This document shows positions 51,571 to 62,544 of a DNA stretch of 64,000 bases, one piece after another; position 1 is the stretch's first letter, and each line of letters begins with the position of its first letter. Source of the stretch: Halichondria panicea (Eukaryota; Porifera; Demospongiae; Suberitida; Halichondriidae); contig NC_087386.1 in the NCBI RefSeq assembly GCF_963675165.1, forward strand, positions 1,881,669 through 1,945,668. Direction: 5' to 3'. Position numbers and translations under genes: made by a program. The notes below the pieces were generated by a model. The model saw nothing but the letters and a program-made list of their open reading frames with translations. It made no database searches and was not told where the DNA came from.

Positions 51571-51701
51571 GACTATAAGTTTACTGTCGCAATGGAAACT
51601 ATTTAGTTTCTATAATTATTACACCAACTCTAGTCAAGATCTACTTCAAGAATACTGCCAGTTTGAGATGATCTCTTGTCTGCAAAAATTAGCTACACAA
51701 T

Positions 51702-54700
51702 CATGATTTCACTGCATCTATTTCTAACTGCTCTGCTCATCAGTGACTATTGTGATGTTATTTTTTCATATTGTATTCCACCGATTAGTCCTTCCTACAC
51801 TGTATCGCGGTCTGTGGTTAGATGGTGATCCTATTACATACAACGATGTTCTGATCACCTATCCATCAAATTGTGCACAGCCTAACATTCTTGCTAGATA
51901 CATTGTCTGTGATTACAGTGTTCTACTGGGTGATGGAGCAATCATTCCATCTCCTCCTGATCTCAATAGTGCAAGTTATTTCAGACATTTCATTACTTGG
52001 AACAGAGATTCATTGAAAAGTTTTATTGACTTTGACCTCACTACAGCAACGGCTGGGATTACTGCTATAGAGCTCAGTTTCTTGAACAGTCCTGCCAGTG
52101 GAATCAGTTTTCCAGAACCTAGACTATCTGTAGTTGAATATACCCAAGGCTTTAGAGATCGAAGTGAAACAAATATTACAACCCAGATATTTAATAATCA
52201 AGATCTGTCTCAGACAGACAACCAAATCAGAACTATTAGCATTCAGCCACTCACACCACTTAGTGCTGCAAACCTCAGAATTAGGTTCCAATTCACAGTA
52301 TTTCATGATTTTGATTGGATCTTTCTGAGTGAAATACGATTTTGCACACAGCCTCAACCTCCTTTACTTATTAACACTGTTATCCTTCAAACACCATCAT
52401 CAATTGTTGTTCAGCCAAGTGCAGACGACCTGAGAAAAGGATTAACAGAGTTAGTGTGCACTATTCCGGGTGAAGGATCATATGTATGGCAGTGGAAGAG
52501 AGACAATAGTATTATGATTCTAGAAAATAATGGGGATTACAGAATCACCATTGAAGACGGAAGCAGAACTACTAAGTTGATTATTAACAATCTAGACTTT
52601 AGTGATGCTGATAATTATGAATGCATAGCAACACACGATGTGGATTTAATGAACTCAACAGTGTATTTAGTGGAATTTCCAGGTACCTAAATATTGTCTT
52701 AGAATTATTTGTTATAGTACTTCTATTGTAGAGCGTGTAATTACTGCACATGATGTCAGTGGATATCTACAGTCTGGAGAGGTTACCCTGACCTGTGAGC
52801 TCCATGGTTACCAGTCATCACTCTCTCCTCCTGTGTGGCTAAACACAAATGGTAGTGAAATAAATGACTCTGCCAAATACACTGTGTCCGTGTGTGAAGG
52901 AAACAACACCATAATTCTACAGAATGGCACTGTCGTCCCTAGTATCATTTTCAACATCACAATTCACAACCTTTTATCAGCTGATGAAGGGAACTACACG
53001 TATCGTGGTGTCAGAGGAGAGAGTGTCACTCAACTCACAATATTAGAAGGGACTGATCCAAACATGTTATCCCAAACATGCATCTCTACGTCTATAGAGG
53101 GTGAGTAAACTGTGACTGAGTTTACTTTCATTATGCACCTAGGCCTATATACCTATTATCAGTAAACAATTATAACTTGTTGATTGCCATTTGGTTTCAA
53201 TACTTGTAATTAACAGCTGTAAACACGATCGTTTTTACAGTAAATATCACCCCCACTCCACCCCCTGGCAACGAAACTACCACTCGTGTCCCTGTAACGG
53301 ACGACATTATTGTCATCATAGCAGCTGCAGTCGTGACTGTTTTTATAATACTCACAGCAGTTGGTATTCTTGTAACAGCTTTGGTGTTTATCAAAATGTA
53401 TCGCAGTAAGACTCTAGCCATTTCGACACACAATGAGAACAATTACATAGAAGTTGAACTCACGCCTAATTTAACAGAAAACGTAACCGACATTCAGAAC
53501 TCCCCTATGGCACGAGACAGCGTCATTCCTACAATACCTTCCCAGGATTTGGCTGAGACAGATTTTCAACAAATGGGATTTGATCGTGAAGAGCTAGAGT
53601 ACGAAAATGGAGAGTTGTACAGACAGCCAGGAAGAATGCAACTAAAGAGGAGATCAACAAATTCAACTGAGCCAAAATTGACGAAAGTCATTACAGTTGA
53701 TTTTGAGGATGCGCTTGATTCCAATCCAATATATGATACTGCATCTATTTTAGGTGATGGTTTTATGGAGGAAAATCCACTGTATGATGATCAAGAAACC
53801 TGTGGGGCAGAGGGCATACTCAGTGAAGAAAAATCATTGCTTGAACCAAATCCGATGCATGAGTCTGCACAGAGTCTTATGAAGGAGAATCCATTGTATG
53901 GTAGGCGGAGCTGCAGTACAGATAGCGAACTCAGTGGAGAACCAATTTACAATGAGGCTTTTAATCCAGCTATGTTGTCATGCAAAGAAAATCATTTTTA
54001 CTATGAAGAAATACATCCAAGTAACTTTGAACCAAGTCAGCAAAATGGCGGTGATGCTGATTTGCTTCCATTTGAACCAGTGTACGACATACCTTCGCTA
54101 GTGGTGGCATCCGCAAAGCCCTTGCTAATTGAAACTGAAAACATTTGTGAAGAGAGGGTTCTCGGAATCGGGCAATTTGGAGAAGTTGTGTTAGCGGAAA
54201 CTGTGGGCTTGAGTGAGAAAGACCTGAAGCTTGGTACCAGCACTGACAAGAATGCACGGATCCTAGTGGCAGTGAAGAAGCTGAAAGATCAGGCCGACAA
54301 CTCCATGAAGGAATCGTTTGAGAAAGAGATCAAGTTCATGTCCGGGCTCTCCGATGAGAACATTGTTAGACTGTTGGCTGTGTGTGATAAGGAGCCAAAG
54401 TTCATTGTGATCGAGTACATGGAAAACGGAGATCTTTATCAGTTCTTAAATCGACATCAGCTGGATACTGCCGAATTGCTGGAAAACAGATTGACAGTTT
54501 CGAATCTCCTGTACGTTAGTGTTCAGATAGCCAGTGGAATGCGATATCTTGCTTCTCTTAAATACGTGCACAGAGATTTGGCTTCTAGAAACTGCCTTGT
54601 AGGCAAGAATTTGACAGTAAACATTTCTGATTTTGGCATGAGTCGTAATCTGTACGAGTCAGTTTACTATCGATTGCGAGGACGAGCCGTACTTCCTATT

Positions 54701-55057
54701 CGCTGGATGGCTATGGAAGGCTTTTATGGGAGATTCTCTGAGAAGACAGACGTCTAGTCATTTGGTATCACACTGTGGGAGATAATCACTATGGGAAGAT
54801 TCCTCCCTTACGAAGAACTGGACAATCAACAAGTTATTGATGAAGCAATTAGAAACAAGCAACGTAAACTACTACCGAAGTCCGAGGCATGCCCTGAGGA
54901 TGTCTATCAACGTGTGATGCTTAGATGCTGGGAGTACAAACTGGAAGATAGAGCTGATTTCGCAGAGCTCCACAAAGTTCTAGAAGAAATTCACAAGCAC
55001 TTAGAAATAAGGATTTTCTTACTGGTAATGATCATTAATGAAAAAGACTTAGACTAA
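51702..55057. pseudogene. RTK7: broken DDR-like receptor tyrosine kinase (+ strand, subtype B)
   Basis: Parts on the + strand: exon 1 from 51702, exon 2 51789-52682, exon 3 52732-53100, exon 4 from 53241. A deletion after the signal peptide removes the end of exon 1, its donor and most of intron 1 (CDALTCNQT is lost), so normal splicing into exon 2 is impossible. The second Ig2 cysteine is Tyr (NYTYRG). TAG at 54755-54757 replaces the Trp of DVWSFG in the kinase, and the normal stop is lost (reads LEIRIFLL). There are few lesions, so inactivation is probably recent; population polymorphism is possible. Confidence 0.88.
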
Positions 55058-55231
55058 CTCCTGAGTTTACTATCGCTATTGTCACTATCGCTATTGTCAG
55101 TTTCTATATTATATTTATATATAGATCTACTACACCATATCAACTCTGGTCAAATGTTATTGCTTCAAGAATACTGCCAGTTACTACATAGTCCGAGATG
55201 ATCTCTTGTCTGCAGAATTAGCTACACAATC

Positions 55232-58200
55232 ATGATTTCACTGCATCTATTTCTAACTGCTCTGCTCATCAGTGGCTATTGTGATGCTCTCACTTGTAAT
55301 CAAACAGGTGAGCTTAAGCAGACATTTGAAGATTTATTTTTATATTGTATTTCAACCGATTAGCCATTCCTACACTGTATCAAGGTCTGTGGTTAGATGG
55401 TGATCCTATTACATACAACGATGTTCTGATCACCTATCCATCAAATTGTACAAAGCACATTATTGCTGACACTGTCTGTGGTTATAGTGTTGTACTGGGT
55501 GATGGAGCAATCATTCCATCTCCTCCTGGTCTCAATAGTGCAAGTTATTTCAGACATTTCATTGCTTGGAACAGAGACTCATTGAATAGTTTTATTGACT
55601 TTGACCTCACTACAGCAACGGCTGGGATTACTGCTATAGAACTCAGTTTCTTGAACAGTCCTGCCAATGGAATCAGTTTGCCAGAACCTAGACTATCCGT
55701 AGTTGAATACGTACGTATGGCACGTGGCTTTAACGAAACAAGTATTACAACCAGGATATTTGACAATCAAGATCTGGCTCAGACAGACAACCAAATCAGA
55801 ACTATTAGCATTCGGCCATTCCCACCACTTAGTGCTGCGAACCTCAGAACTAGTTTCCAATTCACAGTATTTCATGATTTTGATTGGGTCTTTCTGAGTG
55901 AAATACGATTTTGCACACAGCCTCAACCTCCTTTTCAACAACTTAATGTCATTTTTCAAACACCATCACATATTATTGTTCAGCCAAGTGCAGACGATCT
56001 GAGAAGAAGGTCAACAGAGTTAGTGTGCACTATTCCGGGTGAAGGATCGTACGTATGGCAGTGGAAGCGAGACAATGCCACCATAATAATAGAAAATATT
56101 GCGGACTACAGAATCACCATTGGAGACGGAAACAGAACAACTAAGTTGACGATTAACAATCTGGACTTTAGTGATGCTGCTAATTATGAATGCATAGCAA
56201 CAACAACACACAATGTGGATTTAAGGAACTCAACAGTGTATTTAGTGGAGTTCCCAGGTACCTTACTTACATAATATACTTATTGTACTACAAAATATTG
56301 CTGTTTCATTTTAGAGAGTGTTATCACAGCACTTGATGTCAGCGGGTATCTACAGACTGGAGAGGTTACCCTGACCTGTGAGCTCCATGGTTACCAGTCA
56401 TCACTCTCTCCTCCTGTGTGGCTAAACACAAATGGCAGTGAAAGAAATGACTCTACCAAATACACTGTGTCCGTGTGTGAAGGAAACAACACCATAATTC
56501 TACAGAATGGCACTGTCTTCCCTAGTATTATTTTCAATATCACAATTCACAACCTTTCATCAGCTGATGGAGGTATCTACACGTGTTGTGGTGTCAGAGG
56601 AGAGAGTGTCACTCAACTCACAATATTAGAAGGAACTGATCCAAACATATTATCCCAAACATGCATTTCCTCGTCTATAGAGGGTGAGTAAACTGTGACT
56701 GAGTTTACTTTCATTATGTACCTATATACCTATTATCAGTAAACAATTATAACTTGGATTGTTTTGGTTTTAATACGTAATTAACAGCTGTAAACACGAT
56801 CGTTTTTACAGTAAATATCACCCCCACTCCATCCCCTGGCAACGAAACTACCACTCGTGTCCCTGTATTAAACGAAAACATTGTCATCATAGCAGCTGCA
56901 GTTGTGACTGTTTTTATAATACTCACAGCAGTTGGTATTCTTGTAACAGCTTTGGTGTTTATCACAATGTATCGCAGTAAGACTCTAGCCATTTCGACAC
57001 ACAATGAGAACAATTACATAGAAGTTGAACTCACGCCTAATTTGACAGAAAACGTAACCGACATTCAGAACTCCCCTATGGCACGAGACAGCGTTATCCC
57101 TACAATACCTTCCCAGGATTTGGTTGAGACAGATTTTCAACAAATGGGATTCGATCGTGAAGAGCTAGAGTACGAAAATGGAGAGTTGTACAGACAGCCG
57201 GGAAGAATGCAACTAAAGAGGAGATCAACAAATTCAACTGAGCCAAAATTGACGAAAGTCATTACAGTTGATTTTGAGGATGCGCTTGATTCCAATCCAA
57301 TATATGATACTGCATCTATTTTAGGTGATGGTTTTATGGAGGAAAATCCACTGTATGATGATCAAGAAACCTGCGGGGCAGAGGGTATACTCAGTGGAGA
57401 AAAATCATTGCTTGAACCAAATCCGATGCATGAGTCTGAACAGAGTCTTATGAAGGAGAATCCATTGTACGGTAGGCGGAGCTGCAGTACTGACAGCGAA
57501 CTCAGTGGAGAACCAATTTTCAATGAGGCTTTTAATCCAGCTATGTTGTCATGCAAAGGAGATCAATTTTACTATGAAGAAATAAATCCAAGTAACTTTG
57601 AACCAAGTCAGCAAGATGGCGATGACACGAATTTACTTCCATTTGAACCAGTGTACGACATACCTTCGCTGGTGGTGGCATCCGCAAAGCCCTTGCTAAT
57701 TGAAACTGAAAACATTTGTGAAGAAAGGGTTCTTGGAATCGGGCAGTTTGGGGAAGTTATTTTAGCGGAAACTGTGGGTTTGAGTGAGAAAGACCTGAAG
57801 CTTGGTAGCAGCACTGACAAGAATGCACGGATCCTAGTGGCAGTGAAGAAGCTGAAAGATCAGGCCGACAACTCCATGAAGGAATCGTTTGAGAAAGAGA
57901 TCAAGTTCATGTCCGGGCTCTCCGATGAGAACATTGTTCGTTTGTTGGCTGTGTGTGATAAGGAGCCAAAGTTCATTGTGATCGAGTACATGGGAAACGG
58001 AGATCTTTATCAGTTCTTAAAACGACACCAGCTGGATACTGCCGAATTGCTGGAAAACAGATTGACAGTTTCGAATCTCCTGTACATTAGTGTTCAGATA
58101 GCCAGTGGAATGCGATATCTTGCTTCTCTTAAATACGTGCACAGAGATTTGGCCTCTAGGAACTGCCTTGTGGGCAACAATTTGACAGTAAAAATTTCTG

Positions 58201-58580
58201 ATTTTGGCATGAGTCGCAATCTCTACGAGTCAGTCTACTATCGATTACAAGGGCGAGCCATACTTCCAATTCGTTGGATGGCAATGGAAAGTTTCTATGG
58301 GAGATTCTCTGAGAAGACAGACGTCTGGTCATTTGGTATCACACTGTGGGAGATATTCACTCTGGGAAGATTCCTCCCTTACGAGGAACTGGACGATCAG
58401 CAAGTTGTTGATGAAGCAATTAGAAACAAGCAACGTAAACTACTACCGAAGCCCGAGGCATGCCCTGAGGATGTCTACCAACGTGTGATGCTTAAATGCT
58501 GGGAGTACAAACTAGAAGATAGAGCTGATTTCGCAGAGCTCCACAAAGTTCTAGAAGAAATTCACAAGCACTTGAAATAA
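55232..58580 (+). CDS. RTK8: DDR-like receptor tyrosine kinase (subtype B, intact)
   Basis: Join 55232..55307, 55364..56257, 56315..56683, 56812..58580, 1035 residues. It is the last unit of the array. Its ectodomain is the most distinct among the B units (NCTKHIIADTVCGYSVVLG; VEYVRMARGFNETS), and an extra Cys follows the Ig2 motif (IYTCCGVRG). The stalk is TPTPSPGNETTTRVP. The motifs are NPIY, NPLYDD, the altered NPMH, NPLYGR, EPIFNEAF (Tyr lost) and EPVYDIP. Kinase motifs are complete and the segment [19 protein letters not shown] is identical to RTK3. The C-terminus ends EEIHKHLK, one residue short of the usual EI ending, and the shared 3' palindrome is absent. Confidence 0.92.
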
Positions 58581-58869
58581 AGTACAGTCTGGATACTAAT
58601 TTTGGTATCGACATTTGTGTGCATTAACTCATATAAGCAGAACGAGCCTAGAATAAGTACAGTGCACATGCATCACTAACCTACTGTGATTCTTTGTATA
58701 AAGTAGATTGCAATCCATTTATGCACTTGTAACAACAATTCCACTAATATGTACTAAAGTATAATAATTTTTATTACTGAGTGTACATACTTCAACAAAA
58801 CATACCACGTAATTATAGTATGAATATTGTCATAATTATATCACAAAGTCTCTAGGCTGTTTCTACTGC
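58581..58869. other. Convergent spacer between the RTK array and the SDR cluster
   Basis: About 290 AT-rich bases holding the RTK8 and SDR1 3' ends. The RTK 3' palindrome is absent, so the array's repeated unit ends at the RTK8 stop. Confidence 0.6.
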
Positions 58870-60381
58870 TTAAGCGTCTTGATCTACTGATTCGTCTTGT
58901 CTGTTTTCGTCACCTCCACTCAAAGTTGCTTCATTTCCTTCGGTTGGAAAAGGCCCACTTTCAATAGCCGTTGAGGGACCGTACTTTTCCAGTATCTCTG
59001 GTGAGAGGCGGTCTCTAAAAGCCTCGATACTTCTTCTCCAGAGCTCCTCCTGATACGTCTCATTCCTGTCAGTGGTGGCAGCTCACTAGTGGTCACAGTA
59101 CACTGAGCACACACTCACCTGGCGTCAGGGTTAGGGGCAGTCACTTTACAGCTGTCGTAGTAGAAGGCTTCGTGAGAGTTGAGTGCAGGGTTGATGGCAC
59201 AGTTCAGAGTTGTGGCCGCTCCTTCTTTAGGCTCTCGACCAGAGGCTATAAGAAGATGAAGGTGGTGGGGTTAATAATATACACAAATTAAAGGCTTACT
59301 TGCAAGTATGACCTTGAAGAAAAGCACAAGAGCCTTGCTGTCATTAATACCCCTGCTAAGTTCAGTTTGTACCTGTAAATCAAATTCATTATGTGTGTAC
59401 AGTTGCCAATATGCATGTTCCTATATTATGTATAAGCAGTTACTTACTGCACCAGGATGTTGAGCAGACACTGTGATGGAGACATCCTTTAGTCTACGCT
59501 GTAGGGAAAATGTTGTCATCACCTAGGTGGGAGGAAAAATGAATACCGGTACATATCCAATTCTATTAACATCTTACATTGTACAATTTCGTACGTCCAT
59601 AGGCTTTCGTCCTTGTGTACATCTCCTCAGAGTCAATGCTTGAAGTCCACTTCCCCAGCATATCGTTTGTAGTGAGCAGAAGAGGAGACGAACAGTATCC
59701 TACCATCTCCGCTGGTGGAGGCAGTCTCCAAGACGATGGGCAGTAGCTCCAAGGTGACGAGGAACGGACAGAGATGGTTCACCTGCGTCCCCATGCATGC
59801 ATATAGAGGGTGTGAATGACTACATGGGTTACATGAATATGTATAAAATAACCGACTATCATACGTATAATAATATGCAATATCACATGCACAAATTATA
59901 CACTACACCTGATACTGCATCTCATGTCCATCATCTGTTCTTGCTGAAAAGAAAAGAATGCATTGAGTATATACTGAATTGCATGCATAACTCTATTACC
60001 AAATGGGATGGCCATAATACCAGCGTTGTTGATGAGTATGTGCAGTGGCAGGTTTTTCTCTTTGAATGCCCTCACAAAGTCTTTAGTGGACTGGATAGAG
60101 CCAAGGTCGAGACGCATAAACTCCACTTTCAGATCTTTCTCAGAACTCTCTTTCATACGAGCTATTGCCTACAGGTATATTATGTACAATCATGCAACGT
60201 TATATTTCAATAATCTCCTTACAGCAGTGGCTCTCTCCTCTGATCTGGAGGCCATGATAGTGTGAGCACCCATCTCTGTCAGTCCCTTGACCAACTCATA
60301 GCCAATGCCAGTGTTCCCTCCAGTCACTATGGCCACCTTGCCACTCAGATCAACTATAGGCACTTCTAACTTGTTTCCCAT
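58870..60381. pseudogene. SDR1: short-chain dehydrogenase (retinol-dehydrogenase type), - strand, frameshifted
   Basis: Exons (-): 60223-60381, 60000-60168, 59909-59943, 59578-59782, 59448-59522, 59300-59372, 59119-59245, 58870-59065. Motifs: cofactor site TGGNTGIG, NNAG, active-site Ser in LFVSSSAHY, and YGRTK carrying the catalytic Tyr and Lys. The 205-base exon is two bases shorter than its counterparts in SDR2 and SDR3 (both 207). The loss lies between VDF and the following SIDSEE, giving VDFKH and a stop before the catalytic YxxxK. All other exons keep length and splice sites, so this is a very recent pseudogene, a segregating allele or an assembly error. The predicted C-terminal tail (ESGPFPTEGNEATLSGG) differs from the other two copies. 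Confidence 0.8.
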
Positions 60382-60471
60382 ATTTTGTCTTGTGAAGTAG
60401 TATCTCAATAATATAGATATATTTCCAGCAAGTCACTTGTTATTTGCTGAGTGTATACAATATGTAATAGT

Positions 60472-60613
60472 GAAAATTCTTGCAGTGCTTCATGAGGGTG
60501 GGGCTCAATAGCACAGTGGTGTGTACACAGTAAGTTAAAATAAAGCTGAGTGTATTACACTAAGGTGAAATTGATCTCCCCACCCTCATGCATGAAGCAC
60601 TGCAAGAATTTTC
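60472..60613. repeat. Inverted repeat between SDR1 and SDR2
   Basis: The left arm 60472-60503 (gaaaattcttgcagtgcttc..) and the right arm 60577-60613 are inverse copies, differing mainly by a 4-base insertion, with a loop of about 70 bases. A related right arm (cttatgaagcactgcaagaa) occurs at about 62466-62494 in the SDR2-SDR3 spacer, with a shortened left arm near 62348. The repeat therefore predates the gene duplication. It may be a small foldback element. Confidence 0.8.
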
Positions 60614-60690
60614 ATTCCAATCCCACACATAGAATATCTAGAATATCAAGTTGTTAATGTACTGTACTAGTGTTCTAGTCATCACTGTCC

Positions 60691-62343
60691 TTAGTCTGTG
60701 GCATTTGCAGCTGATTCATTTTCTATTTCGGGTGAGGAAGGTGGTGCTCCAGCTTCAGGCTGCCCATCACCAGTCATTTCCGTCGTAACTGTATCTCTAG
60801 CAGTAACGGTAGCAGCTGCAGTAGTAGGAATCTCTTCACCTTCTTCGGTCTCACCCTCAGTAGGGAGTGGCGGGGAAGGGGGTTCAGGTTGCACACTTTC
60901 AACAGCCATTGAGGGTCCGTACTTCTCCAGTATCTCTGGTGAGAGGTGGTCTCTAAGAGCCTCGATACTTCTTCTCCAGAGCTCCTCCTGATACGTCTCA
61001 TTCCTGTCAGTGCATGGTGGAAACTCACTAGTGGTCACAGTACATTGAGCACACACTCACCTGGCGTCAGGGTTAGGGGCAGTCACTTTACAGCTGTCGT
61101 AGTAGAAGGCTTCCTGGGAGTTGAGTGCAGGGTTGACGGCACAGTTCAGAGTTGTGGCCGCTCCTTCTTTAGGTTCTCGACCAGAGGCTATAATTATACA
61201 AAGGAGATGAAGTTGGTGGGTTAATCATCCACAAATTAAAGCTTACTTGCAAGTATGAACTTAAAGAAGAGCAGGAGAGCCTTGCTGTCACTAACACCCC
61301 TGCTAATTTCGGTGCGTACCTGCAAATCAAATTCATAATGTATATACAGTTGCCATGCAATGTGCATGCATGTGCCTATGCAGTGTTCCACTTACTACAC
61401 CAGGATGTTGAGCAGACACTGTGATGGAGACATCCTTTAGTCGACGCTGTAGGGAAAATGTTGTCATCACCTGGGAGGAAAAATGAATACGGGTACATAT
61501 AATTTTGTTCCAATTCTATTAACATCTTACATTGTACAGTTTCGTACGTCCATAGGCTTTCGCCCTTGTGTACATCTCCTCAGAGTCAATGCTATTGAAG
61601 TCCACTTCTCCAGCGTATAGTTTGTAGTGACCAGAGGAGGAGACGAATAGTATCCTACCATCTCCGCTGGTGGAGGCAGTCTCCAAGACGATGGGCAGTA
61701 GCTCCAAGGTGATGAGGAACGGACAGAGATGGTTCACCTGTGTCCATGTATGCATATAGAGGGTATGAATAACGTGTGAATAACTGCATGGGCTACATGC
61801 ATATACATATGCCAACAATTGTACCATATATGCAATATCACATGCACAAATTATCACTACACCTGATACTGCATCTCATGTCCATCATCTGTTCTTGCTG
61901 AAAAAGAAAGAATGCATTTAGTAATTGAGCTGAATTGCATGCATAACTCTGTTACCAAATGGGACGGCCAAAATACCAGCGTTGTTGATGAGTATGTGCA
62001 GTGGCAGGTTCTTCTCTTTGAATGCCCTCACAAAGTCCTTAGTGGACTGGAGGGAACAAAGGTCCAGACGCATAAACTCCACTTTCAGATCTTTCTCAGA
62101 ACTTTCTTTTATACGAGCTACTGCCTACAGAATAGATACAATCATGAATATACTCATGCAACACTAGTTCTGTAATCCCCTCACAGCAGTGGCTCTCTCC
62201 TCTGATCTAGAGGCCATGATGGTGTGAGCACCCATCTCTGCCAGTCCCTTGACCAACTCATAGCCAATGCCAGTGTTCCCTCCAGTCACTATGGCCACCT
62301 TGCCACTCAGATCAACTGTAGGCACTTCTAACTTGTTTCCCAT
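60691..62343 (-). CDS. SDR2: short-chain dehydrogenase (retinol-dehydrogenase type), intact
   Basis: Exons (-): 62185-62343, 61956-62124, 61863-61897, 61531-61737, 61396-61470, 61247-61319, 61061-61187, 60691-61003. They total 1158 nt, or 385 residues, all in phase. It has an NADP(H)-type Rossmann start with TGGNTGIG near residue 20, NNAG, GRILFVSSSGHYK with the catalytic Ser, YGRTK with Tyr and Lys, and ITVSAQHPG. The layout matches RDH11-14/WWOX-type SDRs, which act on retinoids, steroids or other lipid carbonyls; the substrate is unknown. The N-terminus MGNKLEVPIVDL has a Gly at position 2, which could be myristoylated (inference). A 90-residue acidic, Thr/Pro-rich tail (TEEGEEIPTTAAATVTARDT) follows the enzyme domain and varies among the three copies. 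Confidence 0.9.
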
Positions 62344-62544
62344 ACTTGTGAACTATTCATGAGGGAGGGGCTCAATAGCTTCTATTTCACTGACAGTGTA
62401 GAGTAACACAGTATACACTAAGGATAGCTGAGTGTATATATACACTAGAAATATAGAGCCTCACCCTTATGAAGCACTGCAAGAATTTTCATTCCACATC
62501 CCACACATAAATAATTAATATAAAGTTGTTAAAGTACTAGTGTT

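Noticed and set aside
30041-58580. The repeated array as a retroelement or transposon cluster
   Set aside because: The repeated unit is a spliced host receptor gene with promoter; no reverse transcriptase, integrase, long terminal repeats or transposase was seen.
59797-60213. Plus-strand frame of 138 residues over SDR1 exons
   Set aside because: Antisense shadow of the SDR exons; the same frame recurs at 61912-62175 over SDR2.
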